DNA of 64,000 nucleotides from contig NC_086380.1 of NCBI RefSeq assembly GCF_036588685.1, forward strand, positions 36,656,692 to 36,720,691. Reading direction: 5' to 3'. Below the pieces are notes generated by a model. It saw only the letters and a program-made list of their open reading frames with translations, was not told the DNA's origin and made no database searches. Position 1 is the first letter of the stretch, and the number at the start of each line of letters is the position of its first letter. The position numbers and the translations under genes were made by a program. This document shows, piece by piece, positions 1-11,712 of the stretch. Source of the stretch: Mytilus trossulus. Lineage: Eukaryota > Mollusca > Bivalvia > Mytilida > Mytilidae.

Positions 1-1000
1 TTAAAATTGGCTGTCATCTTTTTATTACAGTACTATACCTCTGTTTGATAGCACTGCAGTAGGTGTTATTATTTGAATTGGTAACACTTAATGTCCCCTT
101 TGCCGAGACGGGCCATTAACAATTAAGACGTTTTTATACTGAAATTGAACATACTACCCGACCAATTCAAGACTAAGTATCCCCGTGACTCCTATAATAT
201 AAATTCATACTAATAGATCATATAAGCCTAAAATGTTTTGATATGAAGTTCTAAGGCCATTTTGAGTTAAAACATGTCAATGGCAAAGTTCAAGGTTATG
301 GTTTGAACTTTGCTTGTTACTAGTATCTTTATTTTTATGAAACCGGTATAGTTAAGGATACACTGCGTTTGCCAAATAGTTGTTTATAACATGGCGCAAA
401 TTCAACACATCTAATACAAGTCGTAGTGTTTCGGTCATCCTTTATAGGAATGTTCTCCCCTAGCTTATGTATTTGTAATCAGTATAACTCCTTAACCATA
501 CATTAACCTGTGATCTTTTTATTTGAGATCACTGACCTGACCTATGACCTTTAAATGGAGTTAAGGTCAAATTCACAATCTAGATTTGACTTTTGCTAAA
601 CGTTCTTACTGGTTCATTATAAAACCATTCGTTCTTTTGCATTTGGTTTTGTAGACTTTTCATCTTTCAAAAGGATAATTCGAAGTGATATCATTTTAGT
701 TTAAACATATTTATTTAGAGTGGATTGGGAAACAAGTTTTGCAACTTATATTAGACATTTGCGGAAACTAGGTTTACACCTAGGATTACACCTTAGACTT
801 ACGATTACAGTTAAAAAAAACAAAGGGTCATCTCAAAATGATAAAAACAACAAAAAAACAAATAAAGATGCTTTTTTATTATGTAAATAAATCTTTCCGG
901 CGGCAAACGAAGGCAGCGAATATGGTCACAACAGATATTAATCGCTGTCTTGGATGCTCCACAAAGTCCCCATAACTTTATATTTTTTTAATTATCCGAT
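1..1000. other. Non-coding AT-rich spacer
   Basis: I see no supported exon, RNA gene or structured repeat. There are several A-rich runs near 820-870 and no long open frame. Confidence 0.5.
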
Positions 1001-1194
1001 TGCATGTTCAATCTTTACTCTATAGTGGGTTATCAGTCTAACTTTCTACATTTTCTCTGCATATTAATCAGAATTTTAAAGAAACTCGCGTTGGATGTCT
1101 TGCTCTCAAAAACATATCCTGGTTTTTATAACTTTTACAATTTCTTGTTTAATATTTTTTTTAATTACTTCACCCCTTTTTTGCATGACCCTCA

Positions 1195-1766
1195 ATTCCT
1201 TAAACGGAAAAAGAAAATTGTCGCAGTATCTATCCAGGAGTTTTTACTTATGCTGAGGGTATATCAGACACATCCGTGTTCGGGGGACAGAATAATTAAC
1301 ACAGTAAAGAAAAATATCCATAGTCTGACAACCGAAGCACAAGATATCTACAATAGTTGCATCAAAGAAACAAATCATCAAAATGTCCCTGGCCCATCAA
1401 CTGCAAATGACAAAAGGAATAAGATACTTGAGAATCTATCCTCTGAAGATGATTATAACGGCCACTTAATCCAGAACCGTAAAAAAAAATGCTTCTCCAG
1501 TACAAAAAAAATATAGAACAGGAAGAACCAAAAGAGTCAGAGAAACCAAAAGAACGAGACAGCACGAATTCGAATGAGGAGGAAATTGAGCAACCGCAAG
1601 CTGGCAAGAGGGCCAAGCTACAAAAACCAAAACCAAAAAAATGCCGCTCATGAATTTGATTAGAAAAAATCATGAGGCCTACAGCAAGTTTATTACGAAA
1701 AAGGTTCCGACGTTCCTACGTAGTCTTGGTGTCTCTTCATCAGAGTCTGACGATGATGAATTATAG
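1195..1766 (+). pseudogene. Decayed ORF, charged protein, frameshifted
   Basis: An open frame runs to a stop at 1516 and encodes a lysine-rich stretch (RKKKIVAVSIQEF), then a polar region ending near SSEDDYN. A second frame (about 1501-1652) continues with a Glu/Lys/Pro-rich tract (EQEEPKESEKPKERD). A third frame starts at 1641 (MPLMNLIRKN) and ends at 1766 in an acidic tail (SSSESDDDEL). The three frames run consecutively in similar composition, and the switches fall at or near A homopolymers (about 1479-1487, 1503-1510, 1634-1641). This suggests either one gene broken by indels or sequencing errors in A runs. I do not recognise the family. It could be the 3' part of a transposon or viral-type gene, or an exon of a host gene. 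No splice sites were convincing. Confidence 0.4.
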
Positions 1767-2057
1767 CTCAAATTCTATATTTAAAAGGTCGACATAAATA
1801 TAATCAGCAAAACAAATTTTTCGTATACTTTTGAATGTTTGTTGATAGAGGAAACGTAAACAAACTGTTTTCTCGATTGAGATAAAGTTAAAGATTATAA
1901 AAAAATACCGAAAGGGACATGAAATATCATGAAAAAAGTATTATATATACATGAAGTTCTTAAACAACAACTTGTTGAATCTCATTCTCCTTAAAAAAAA
2001 ATCTCAGTTGTCAAATTATGTATGAAATGCTGTTCGTTCATTCTTTCATATACTATA

Positions 2058-2170
2058 TGAAGATGTGGTATCAGTGCCAATGAGGCAACTCTCCATCCAA
2101 ATAACAATTTATAAAAGTAAACCATTATTGGTCAATGTACGGCCTTCAACATATGGCATACCTAAAACTA
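2058..2170 (-). repeat. Dispersed mussel repeat, family A fragment
   Basis: It contains the words 'gatgtggtatcagtgccaat' and 'gtacggccttcaaca', which recur at 3.8-4.3, 10.8-11.0, 13.3-13.5, 35.9-36.2, 38.3-38.6 and 57.6-57.8 kb. This copy is short, and is in the same orientation as the 35.9 and 57.6 kb copies. Confidence 0.65.
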
Positions 2171-2329
2171 TTATAGTTAAACACAACGACCAATATTAAA
2201 TATGTTACATGTTTTGATTGAAAACTCAATTGTTCAATATTTAAAATCATCATAAAAGAGATAGCATTGGTTTTGAACGACTGCTTGTATTTACACTTTG
2301 AGACGACCGAAGTTTAAATGTTATCTGTA

Positions 2330-2690
2330 AGTGTAATCGTTATCCTAATCGTAGGTGTATGCGAGTTTTCGCAAATGTCTATTAATCCCTTTCCACTTTG
2401 CGGGTGCGAGTGCTACCTTGTAGCGGCATTAGCCTACTCTTTTTCGAAATCTACAAGGGTGTCTTTAACGTGCAAGACATATAGCTCTCTCTTAACACGG
2501 GTCAGCCATGTATCGTCCCCTTCCGACGGACTATCATCGTTTCCTTAAGACCATACTCGCAAATGGTGTCAAGAGAGAGCCGAAAATTGAGTTCCTGAAA
2601 TTTTCATCCCAACGGGAATCGAACCAGGAACCTTTGTGTTAGCAGTCCGATGCATTAACCACTACACCATATCATTTTAAACCAGAATAA
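2330..2690 (-). mobile_element. SINE with tRNA-derived head
   Basis: On the minus strand an A box (TGGTGTAGTGG, 2669-2659) is followed by a B box (GGTTCGATTCC, 2625-2615). These are the internal RNA polymerase III promoter of a tRNA. The acceptor and T stems do not pair properly and there is no CCA end, so it is not a functional tRNA. The tail downstream on the minus strand includes a conserved-looking body with 'cacgttaaagacacc' (about 2465-2480), which I associate with mollusc SINE central domains. The open frame on the plus strand at 2318-2548 is a by-product. Confidence 0.65.
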
Positions 2691-2699
2691 GCCTAATTC

Positions 2700-3780
2700 C
2701 ATAAAAAAGTGCCTATACAATCTGTTTGAAGTATCAACATATATGCACCAAAAGTGATAACTTGTAACACCGTTTTCAATAAAATGAAACCGTATACGTA
2801 GGTAAAAGAATGTAGCCTATATTGTAAGGCCAATTGGTCTGTCCCTATATCAAACATAGTTACCCTCATTTTTTCATGTCAATCAAAAATTTTCCTACCT
2901 TTATCCCGAACGGTCTATATAACAGAACCCACCTTTTACATTTGTTTTCGTCCTGAACATGCATGAAATATTTGCCACTGAACTTAAGCCAACAACTAAT
3001 GGAACCTTGTGTCGACTAAAGAACTTAAGTTGCATAGTTTATTCCTAGTTTTGAAACGCGTTCATTTTAATAAAGCACTTGTTAATTGGGGACGATAAGT
3101 TTTTCTATAAATCATTTTTTTTTTACTTTTGTGTCGATTGGTTGATCTCTTGTATATACGTTACATCCAATTATCGTTATTTTATGCATTTTCTCTCTGA
3201 TCTTTTTGAGTGATAATTTGTCATATCATGCTCCTCGCTTGAGATGTAAAATTGTCGCATAAAACTAAGGAAGCAAGTGGTGTTGCTAATGAAATTTACA
3301 TGAAATTGCCAAGTCATCATAGGATTACGTGTAAATGTAGAAAATGTGTAATAGATAAAAAAAAAATTGACACGTTCTAATTGTGCAACAAAGTTTTACC
3401 CTTCAAAACAACGATATCTAGTGACAGTTTTTTTTTTATCTTACTCGACTTATATAACATGTTTAAGTTCCTAGGTATGCTTCACATTCTGGCTCTAATG
3501 TTGGAATGTCAGCTTACTAGTATATGTTCGGTTTCTGCTTCACGAAGTTTGTAAAGTCTAGTCGCTACCACAACACCGAAGAGAGTTCAAGAGTTACAAT
3601 TTGTCAACAACAATGTATTTGAAATCAGCGTTACCTGAAATAATCGATAGATTGCGCATCATTGTTATCACAAGTGTTGGCTGAACCTGTCAAGGGTGAA
3701 GAGGCGGAAGTGGATCGAACCCTTAGCTAGCGAAGATGCTTTAAACTAGCTGTCAGTAACTGCGAGTACTCACAGATTTA
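2700..3780. other. Non-coding spacer
   Basis: No exon with usable splice sites was found. There are short T and A runs (about 3115-3125, 3355-3368, 3428-3438) and nothing else with structure. Confidence 0.4.
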
Positions 3781-3789
3781 ATATACTAA

Positions 3790-4320
3790 GTGTTGTTGAG
3801 ATGCATGTACAAGTACCCACCCTCTTCAACTCTGTGCTTTTTTTATGTATGTGTTTCTATTTGTATCCATCTGACGAGTTAAGGTTGTTTTTCAATTGAT
3901 TTATATAGTTCGTTCTCATGTCGTACTGTTACAACTCTTGTCTCAGGTTAGGGGATGGTTGGATCGTGCTAACATGTTTAACACCGTCACATTCTGTATC
4001 ATAAAATTAAAGTAAAAACACAAAAATACTGAACTCAGAGGAAATTAAAAAAGGAAAGTCCAAAATCAAAAGGCAAAATCAAAAGCCCAAACACATCAAA
4101 CGATCATGTATGTGCATGTTATTAGTCTAATTGAGTGGTTGTCGTTTGTTGCTGTGGTACAAATGTGTTTGTTTTTCTTCTTTTTTATCATTTAGTGGCC
4201 TTTACAGCTTACTATGTAATATGATCTTTACTCAAAGTTGATTGCCGTACAGTTTATATGTATGTGCCATTTGGTTTCGTATGAAGAGTTGTCTTATTGA
4301 CAATCATACCACATATTCGT
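3790..4320 (+). repeat. Dispersed mussel repeat, family A, long copy
   Basis: It begins with 'atgtacaagtacccacc', passes 'tttgtatccatctgacgagt' and 'ctcaggttaggggatggttg', and ends with 'gacaatcataccacatattc'. The reverse complement of the same series of words occurs at 35.85-36.26 kb. An inserted A-rich segment (about 4010-4100) interrupts this copy. The internal open frames are incidental. Confidence 0.65.
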
Positions 4321-5019
4321 TGATTTTGCTAAGTCTAAAAAATGTACGTGAAATTTTAATTGAATTATTCTAGACAAAAATGACCTAAGCCATATTTGTC
4401 ACAATTTTGTCATTTTTTTTTTTGTTTAGCTGCTCTTATAATTCATATTTATCCTGCAATTGGGTGTCCTACTATACAGATACAGCCCTTCAGATATCGC
4501 TATGCTGTATCTATATACTATACAGATATCGCTTTAAAGCTCCGCCCACTGCCGGACTGAGTATTGTTTGAATCTGTGTGACCTCAGAATGTGTATTCCA
4601 GTTGCATTCCAATGACTATGTCAATTGTCGATTTCAAAACTTGAATACTGAATGTGTATGATTGTATTACAAAATCAGCCATGTCAATTTCAGCATGCAT
4701 GTTTAGTGAATGTCAAGTCTGAAGCGTAGGACAACTCGTACACTTCTGTTTCAAATTTAACAATGTTTTGTTATTTGTTTTTACTGTTGAAATTAGTTGT
4801 TATGTTAAAATAGATAATTATTAATCTTGAGCGATGAATTATTGTTGACCATTCGAGATTCTTTCTCTGCGAACCCGTCTTCAGCGTAATGTGGGATTTT
4901 GATATTACTACGCGGGCCTCAACTGCCAAGGGATTACAAATCGAAAAGAAATACTAAATATGTTAGTTTTTTGTGTCTTTTTAAATACAAACAATATACA
5001 GAATTAATTGCAGGATAAA

Positions 5020-5168
5020 GACAATAACTGTTTAGTGTCTTTAAATATCAGCTGTATTTGTACTCAGCTCGAAACAGGTGTAGTAGCTCGCTAAAAGCTC
5101 GCATACACATTGTTTCCTAGCCTCGTACAAATACAGCTGATATTTAAAGACACTAAACAGTTATTGTC
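5020..5168. repeat. Long perfect hairpin (44-bp arms)
   Basis: Arm 5020-5063 is the exact reverse complement of arm 5125-5168. The 61-base loop contains several CTCG/CGAG words (AGCTCG repeated). There is no open frame. This fits a foldback or MITE-type insertion. Confidence 0.85.
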
Positions 5169-5169
5169 T

Positions 5170-5660
5170 ATGTACATGTAATGTGGTCTTTCGACCATTT
5201 CGTATCGAGTGTTAAAAGATGAGACTGAAATACATACTTGGCTTGGCATGTAACCCAATATGCCTCATTTGCCTCATTTTGTTTGCGAGTTTTCATTTTA
5301 AAAAAAGAATGTGAAAAATGAAATAAATTGACAAAATAGGAATGCCATTATCAATATAAATACTTTAATAATATAAGATATAACAATTTAAACAGTTCTT
5401 AACTATAATTTAAATATTGAAAGTCAGTAAACATACAACTTTTAAAAAAGTATAAAAAATCATATCACAAATTAAATATGACGAATCACAGTTTGATGGT
5501 TAAAAACAGATTTTAAAACCCGCATGCAATATATATACATGTTTCTTATAAATTTACAAAACAAATAAATAAATAAATTAGTATGTCATAAAACTACAAT
5601 AACATGGTCCGAGACCACAATTGTCGACCTAGTTGCAAAAATATAAAAGTTGAAATTCCA
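5170..5660. other. AT-rich stretch, probable 3' UTR of the ADP-ribosyltransferase-like gene
   Basis: On the minus strand this lies downstream of the stop codon at 5662. A variant polyadenylation signal (ATTAAA on the minus strand, 5369-5364) is the only candidate signal noticed. Confidence 0.35.
5364..5369 (-). terminator. Candidate polyadenylation signal (ATTAAA)
   Basis: A variant signal on the minus strand about 300 bases downstream of the stop of the ADP-ribosyltransferase-like ORF. The sequence is very AT-rich, so a chance match is quite possible. Confidence 0.25.
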
Positions 5661-5661
5661 T

Positions 5662-6054
5662 TTAAACAAGCTCAATGCAGCTAGCTGGAATACAACCTGC
5701 CAAAAGTACTTCCTCAAATTTGTTTGCAAAGTTATTGAACTTCCTAGTTTCATCTTCATCATTAGTGTGTTCAATGTATTCCATCCTTTCGAGGTAGTCT
5801 CGGAGATCTATTATTTCAACATTTTCCGGCAGCATATCTATTTTTATTTTGATAATTTCCCCTGGCCTCCTTGATTTTGATGCAAAATCCCTGAGGGCCT
5901 GCAAACTTCCGCATGTTGAAATGTACTTTGATGTAGGACCCCAACTTCCGCCAAGGACGTGTCGGAAAACAGACGTTGAAGAATTCGGATTTTTTGCTCT
6001 GATACCGTTTTCATAATTTTCCTCAGGACGTAGAAGTCTATAAACATACTCCAT
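5662..6054 (-). CDS. Small ADP-ribosyltransferase-like protein (130 aa)
   Basis: This is an intact ORF of 130 residues. Residues 3-10 read YVYRLLRP, residues 43-47 read KYIST, followed by a helix-like ALRDFA (53-58), and near the C-terminus FEEVLLAGCIP (113-123). This order (an arginine on strand 1, a [FY]-[IV]-S-T motif with a following A..FA helix, then a glutamate before a G.IP turn) is what I know from the R-S-E group of ADP-ribosyltransferase folds. R6, S46/T47 and E114/E115 would be the NAD-binding and catalytic candidates. The assignment is inference from motif order only, and substrate and activity are unknown. It has no signal peptide and no membrane segment, so it is likely intracellular. 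The start is supported by a splice acceptor (pyrimidine tract plus CAG) 15-20 bases upstream on the minus strand (about 6070-6085), which means a separate 5' UTR exon. Candidate 5' exons lie at 9.0-10.1 kb. Confidence 0.6.
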   Translation of the reverse strand: MEYVYRLLRPEENYENGIRAKNPNSSTSVFRHVLGGSWGPTSKYISTCGSLQALRDFASKSRRPGEIIKIKIDMLPENVEIIDLRDYLERMEYIEHTNDEDETRKFNNFANKFEEVLLAGCIPASCIELV

Positions 6055-6114
6055 TTCTTATGTAATTTCTGGAAAAAAGAAATACAAAATTAATAAAAAT
6101 AAAATTTAGAATGA

Positions 6115-6240
6115 AAATGGAGAAAATGTCAAGGAGACAAAAGCCCGACCATACAGCAGACAACAGCCGAAGGCTACCAGTGGGTTTTGAATGCAGCGAG
6201 AAACTCCCGCACCCGGAGGCGACCTTCAGCTGAATCCAAT
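6115..6240. repeat. Dispersed repeat fragment ('cccgcacccggaggcgacctt')
   Basis: A relatively GC-rich island with 'aacagccgaaggctaccagt' and 'cccgcacccggaggcgacct'. I recognise these words as a common mussel dispersed repeat. It lies just upstream of the 130-residue ORF, inside its presumed first intron. Confidence 0.45.
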
Positions 6241-6304
6241 TATATTTACTTGTTCAGTGTACTAGTATCAAAGTGGCTATCCTCGAGGTTTACTAACCAA
6301 ACAA

Positions 6305-7110
6305 AATTTATATATATTAGCATATACTTAGACTAAATAACATATGATTTTTACTGTATAATAATAGCATTAAATTAACGTAAATTCCATATTTTTGAAT
6401 TGATGCTTAGCGGGTTGATATGAAAAGTTTATCACATGCTTCGATTGTTATGATATTACATGCATTTCCGTAACGTTATCCGGTGATACATGTACTCGAC
6501 AAATTCCGGAAAATACACCTCAATGCTACGTTTTCAGTTAAAAACAATACGAAGAAATGTACAAAACAATTGTTTGGATACTGGAAAGTATAATGTGTAA
6601 AAAATGTTTAAAAAAAAAAAACAGACAAACAAACAAACAAACAAACAAAATTATTAAATAAATGCATTTTTAACAGGTTCAAACATAATTTAGAAAGTTC
6701 CTTTTTTAAAAAGTTGCATTTTCCAAACATATTCATTATGTTATTTTTTTTTGTCAATTCGGGCATATGAAATGTGTTTCTTCTCTGTTGGGGAATATGA
6801 TAGAAAGATTTCCTATTGAATATCCTAAATTTGGGGTCATACTTCCGTGAATTTTCACTCTTTGGACTTCTATTTGGGGACAACGAAAAAGGATCAATAT
6901 ATGAATCTGTTATTTTCCTCTATTGTTGAAGCATATGATAAAAAGATCATAACATGTAATTTTCATATCGCATGTATTATGATCAGAACTCGATCAACAT
7001 CAGCCCTCGAGCCATGCGGCTCTTAGGTTGATATTGAACTATGTGAACCTAGGGCTGATAATACATGCGATATGAAAAATGCCATGTAATAATCTGATAT
7101 TATTTGTTAT
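6305..7110 (-). mobile_element. Palindrome-bearing dispersed element, family D copy 1
   Basis: About 800 bases match, in reverse orientation, the segment at 50835-51625. Shared words include 'tagactaaataacatatgat', 'atgcttagcgggttgatatg', 'aaacataatttagaaag' and the hairpin with 'ttcatatcgcatgtattat'. One end holds a long palindrome (6952-7087), less perfect here than in copy 2. The open frame 6608-6883 (minus) falls wholly inside the element and is disrupted in the other copy, so I do not annotate it as a gene. It also carries a (CAAA)n run at about 6627-6650. Confidence 0.75.
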
Positions 7111-8980
7111 GTACGAAGTAGACATGTTACGAAATGATAATACAATCGATTTTAAATCCATACGTATTAGTGTTGCCACAAGTTTAATCACCAACAGATA
7201 CCATACATAGTTGGCAGTTAGTATATGCGAATGTAAATTTGAAAAGTCATGCACAGTAAAAAACTGTTTTGAAAATTCAAACTTCGTTAGTTTGTACATG
7301 TATATGGAAAAAATATTTCAATTTTGTTCTAGATAAATAAAAGCAGTTTTGTGAAAAAGATTATACAGTAATTGTCAATAGTCAGTAGCAATATTTGCTA
7401 AACGACTTGCACTGTGTCCATAATACATAAACAACAAAATACTGTAAACTCTCAGCTGTATGTTCATTCAACGCTCTACACTATGTAATTTCAAACTGAC
7501 TTCATTTTCTGAAAACGTTGTCAATATATTCTAAAAGTTGCAAATGTGAAAGTAAAACTATAATATCATCCGAGTTGACAAGTAGGATTTTTAATAATTC
7601 TATAATCCTTGAAGTAAAAATTTGAATTATGAAGATGCATTAATAGCATGTAAAAAGAGTAATCCGGTTGTTACTCTGAAAAATCATTCCGCATTACAAG
7701 TTTTGCAAAAGTTAAAATGAGTACGACCTACATGTAGTTTCGTGAAAATATATGGCGGGAAATATACGAACTAAATAAATGAATGAAAGGCTTTTACTAA
7801 AAGAATGTTGTCCTTAATTTTGCTACAATTCTACCTTCTGCATGTATACAGTTGTCTGATTGGTACTCATGCCATATCTTCATATTTTTATTTGAGCAGT
7901 GCAGATGAAATGATATATACCGACATGCGAACATATCCTGTACTATCTAACATGTAACACTAATGTTGACCAGTCATTTGAAAATTAAATAACATAATGT
8001 AAGAAACATGTCAATATTTGTTTGTGAGGTGTTTTTTTAATGTCATCTAATTAATGAACCTTTATTTAATCAGGTATGAACATTTATGTTAATTTTCTAG
8101 GATTTGTTTTTGCAGTTCAGAAGTAATTTCTTCGGTACTTAGATGATTTATATTGTATTTGGTTTTCTGTTGAAATATTAAGAAACTTAGTATCTGGCAA
8201 AGTTGACCTTTCACAAATGAGGCTGTTCTCACGCTTAATTTTATGAGTTTACGTATTTTATATACCATTCGGTTAAATATTAAGATTTGTCAATCAGTGT
8301 TCCCGATCTATGAACTAAACGTTAAACATAATTTATGCAGACATTGATGCTTACCAATTACTGAACAACTTTTGTTTCCATTAATAAAATGTTGGATATC
8401 AAAGTTGAAAATATGATATTATTTTTTTTTTCTTTCGTTTTGTTATTCAACGCCTAAGTTTGTCACAGTTGAATCAGACTATTACATGTATAACAGATAT
8501 GTACTATATATATAGAACGGTCTAATCTATATAAACTCTCTCGAAAACAACAATATGTCACTGAAAACATTATTCAAATTTAAATGGAATTTTATGAATT
8601 GTATCATTTAATAGAAAAACAACATTTTCTTTTTTTTTTTTTTTTTTTTTTTATCAACAACGGTATTTACTTATAATTGTTATTAAAAATGGTGGGAAAA
8701 AACAACATTTCCTGTAAATCTACATGTAACACGTACAATTAATATTCAATAATACGCAATTTTCTGTTTCCGTCCGGCTATTGATGACAGTGATGGATGT
8801 GCACAGTTTGTGCATGATGCCTCATTTAAAAAGAACAATCGCCAGTAACTTAAAACAAATTATTATAATTTTAAAATATCAAATTAATAGATAAAAGCTC
8901 CTTTAAAGCCTTATATATTGACATAAATACATGATTACTATCGATTTAAGTAGGGCAAACATTAATTACGAATTACATTG
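7111..8980. other. AT-rich spacer, probable long first intron of the 130-aa gene
   Basis: No exon or recognised repeat. A run of about 25 T lies near 8628-8652. Confidence 0.4.
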
Positions 8981-8989
8981 TACAGAAAC

Positions 8990-9330
8990 TTATAATAAAA
9001 CACTTCGAACGCTAAGATATCATTGGCTTCTGAAGGTTCTGCTAAATATTGTCTCTTATTTAATAAAATGGTTTAAAAACAATAAGATCATACTTACAGT
9101 GATTTAAAGTAGAGAATTTACTGAAAGTCTAACGTGACCGTCCCGTAAATGTTAAATATCTAATAGATTGGAAATTCCCAAATCTAAATATAGAATGACA
9201 TCACTAATGTTAGCCTAGGAGTGCTATAAATAAAGTAAAGGTTGTACTACGCATAATATAATTTTCAATTCTAGAATATTTCTTACCGTGTATAAGTCAA
9301 ATAAAAGAAGAAGTATACTATAATATGAAG
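8990..9330 (-). repeat. Tandem segmental duplication, proximal copy (with minus-strand splice donors)
   Basis: This segment is paralogous to 9620-9990, sharing 'tttaataaaatggtttaaaa', 'gattggaaattccca' and 'atttcttaccgtgta'. On the minus strand it shows two strong donor-like sites: GTAAGAAATA at about 9287 and GTAAGTATG at about 9095. Between them lies an acceptor-like site (TTATTTATAG). The simplest reading is a duplicated non-coding 5' exon or promoter region of the minus-strand gene at 5.66-6.05 kb, the next recognised coding segment downstream. Confidence 0.5.
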
Positions 9331-9619
9331 AAGGCGGTACCTTAAATGCCAGCTTTATACTAAGACAATTAATGTCCTATATATATATTGATTGATAGTT
9401 GGTTGTTTAACGTCCAGTGACAAATATTTCATGCTGAAATTTCATGCATGTTCAAAAGGAATGTCTAAAGTAAGCTACACTAACATATTGTTTATGTCTA
9501 AAATAAAATTATATGTTAGAACCTACACAAATGTAATTGTATGACATAAAAAAAAAATGATTACTACCGAACATAATAACTTAAGACTTACCATGTAGTA
9601 CATATTTGATCATATATAT

Positions 9620-9990
9620 TATTAGAAACTTTAATATAAAACATTCGAACGCTATTTGCAGATAAATTATCCTCGGATGCTGAAATCGGGCATTAATTTT
9701 ATCCAAATATTGTCACTAATTTAATAAAATCAAAACAAAAATGGTTTAAAAACAATAAAATCATACATACAGTGAGTTCAAGTAGAGAAAAATAAATTTA
9801 CTGAAAATCTAACATGATCGTCACGGGAATGTTAAGTATCTGATTGTTTGGAAATTCCCCAATCTTAATATAGACTGACATTATTTAATATGAAAGTGTT
9901 ATAAATAAAATAAATGTTGTACATTTACAACTATTAAAGTTTCAAATCTTGAAGTATTTCTTACCGTGTAAAACTCAAATAAAAGGGGGA
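9620..9990 (-). repeat. Tandem segmental duplication, distal copy
   Basis: Second copy of the 8990-9330 segment. Both donor-like sites are kept (about 9965 and 9773, minus strand), but the acceptor-like AG between them has become AC. An open frame from 10146 runs into the first donor (61 codons starting MLSVEEANTT). I treat this as a possible alternative first exon, not a confirmed protein. Confidence 0.45.
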
Positions 9991-10149
9991 GGATGACGGG
10001 AATAATATAATATATTGTTTTAAATTGTGTGGGCAAATATCAAGTTGTGTTGGTTGTTGGTCGGGACAAACCAAGGCTGAATCATAGCATAATCTAATTT
10101 TTATATAGTTTGTACATGTTGTATTAGCTTCCTCTACGCTGAGCACCTG

Positions 10150-10800
10150 GCATTAGAGAATTAATCAAAGACAGCTGTTTGCTAGGAGACAAAATAATGT
10201 GTCAAGGAAGGTTGACGTGTTTTTTACCGGACTGTTACCTAAAGCGTGTCGGTCTGGAACAAGTATGATTAATATTCATACCACGTTATCATGTTTTCGT
10301 CCTGAATTTGAATTAAATTTGCCACTGGCTGTGACGTTTAACATCCCGGATTCGTTCGTCATCCGTACCATAGTATAAATGTCCATATTAATTACATAAT
10401 TATTGGAATTGAAGAGCTTTTGATTTATGAGATATATTTTATAGACATGCAGTGGTTGAAAACCGTATACAAAAAAGTCACGTAGTTAGACCTAGGATAT
10501 CATTTCAGTTTTTTTATCTTTGAATTTTATTCTATATCACATAAAAGTACAAGTATAATACAGAGTGTCAGCCTTCGCGAATAATGTGGATGTTCGAATT
10601 GGCAGACATGCATACGCCTTCGTTCATTACGAAGAAGTTCCTCCAGTATTATAACAATAAGTGTAGTATCACTGAAAATGGATTGACTATAACTTCAAAG
10701 TATTACAGTGTATCGTGGTCCTTGTAAATTTTTCCTTTTAGCAGTCAGGAATACAAACACACTGTATGTATGATTAGGCAAACATACTGTCTCATAATAT
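10150..10800. other. Spacer, possible promoter region of the minus-strand gene
   Basis: No exon or repeat could be supported. It lies upstream of the duplicated 5' segments, so a promoter here is conceivable but not shown. Confidence 0.3.
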
Positions 10801-10814
10801 ACATTGTTTAATTT

Positions 10815-11015
10815 TTTTACATAAATAAGACCGTTAGTTTTCTCGTTTGAATCGTTTTACATTGTCTTATCGGGGCCTTTTATAGCTGACTATGCGGTAT
10901 GGGTTTTGCTCATTGTTAAAGGCCGTACGGTGACCTATAGTTGTTAATGTCTGTGTCATTTTGGTCTGTTGTGGATAGTTGACTCATTGGCAATCATACC
11001 ACATCTTCTTTTTTA
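10815..11015 (+). repeat. Dispersed mussel repeat, family A
   Basis: It contains 'cggggccttttatagctgac', 'aaggccgtacggtgacctat' and 'ggcaatcataccacatcttc', the reverse complement of the words at 35.86-36.0 kb. Confidence 0.7.
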
Positions 11016-11712
11016 AATTGTATCAACATATGACGTGCCAAGCGAAGAAAAATAAAAAAAAACATAGAAAAGTTCTAGCGACATGAGTAATAAATTGCCT
11101 GAATGTGCATATTTAAATATGAAAGACACATCCATCTTTAACAAAATGAAAAAGACCAGGAATATTGTCAATTTTTTATTCTATATAGAAATGTGGAAAA
11201 ATAAAAAGCATCATGTATACGATTTTTGTGAAATTTGAACATGATTGTACAAATGTATGATACGTAGGTATATTTCCTCTTTATATAATCAAAGGTCCTT
11301 TGGAAGTCGGTTCAAAGTCAGTTTCTATAATGATTTAAAAAATGGAATAAAAAAAGAAATTGTGGCATTGTATAGCGAATAAGAAAACATCGACAAAACT
11401 AACACATAATTGGTTTTTTTTTTACAGTTTGAACAAGCAAAGGCATACAAAATATTCTGTCCAAATAAATGCAATTTAGTTACCATCACGTGTACCTCTG
11501 TTTTTCTCAGCATACTGTGAGCTCTAACATTGTAGTACTAGATATATGTTTGTCGAAATGTATTTACTTCGATGTTCAAAGTTGCTTTCTGTACTGAAGT
11601 CAATGTATTTGACTGCCACATGTAACAATTACTCGACATGTACTTCACACTAGGTCGAAGTTTTATTCTTTGTTTCTCTTTTACTTTGAGACACAAAAGT
11701 TAACTTTCTTAA

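Noticed and set aside
2318-2548. 76-codon plus-strand frame
   Set aside because: It lies opposite the SINE body.
2605-2675. Minus-strand tRNA gene
   Set aside because: A and B boxes are present, but the acceptor and T stems do not pair and a SINE body follows.
6608-6883. 91-codon minus-strand frame starting MSPNRSPKSE
   Set aside because: Falls entirely inside the family D element and is disrupted in the copy at 51.0-51.3 kb.
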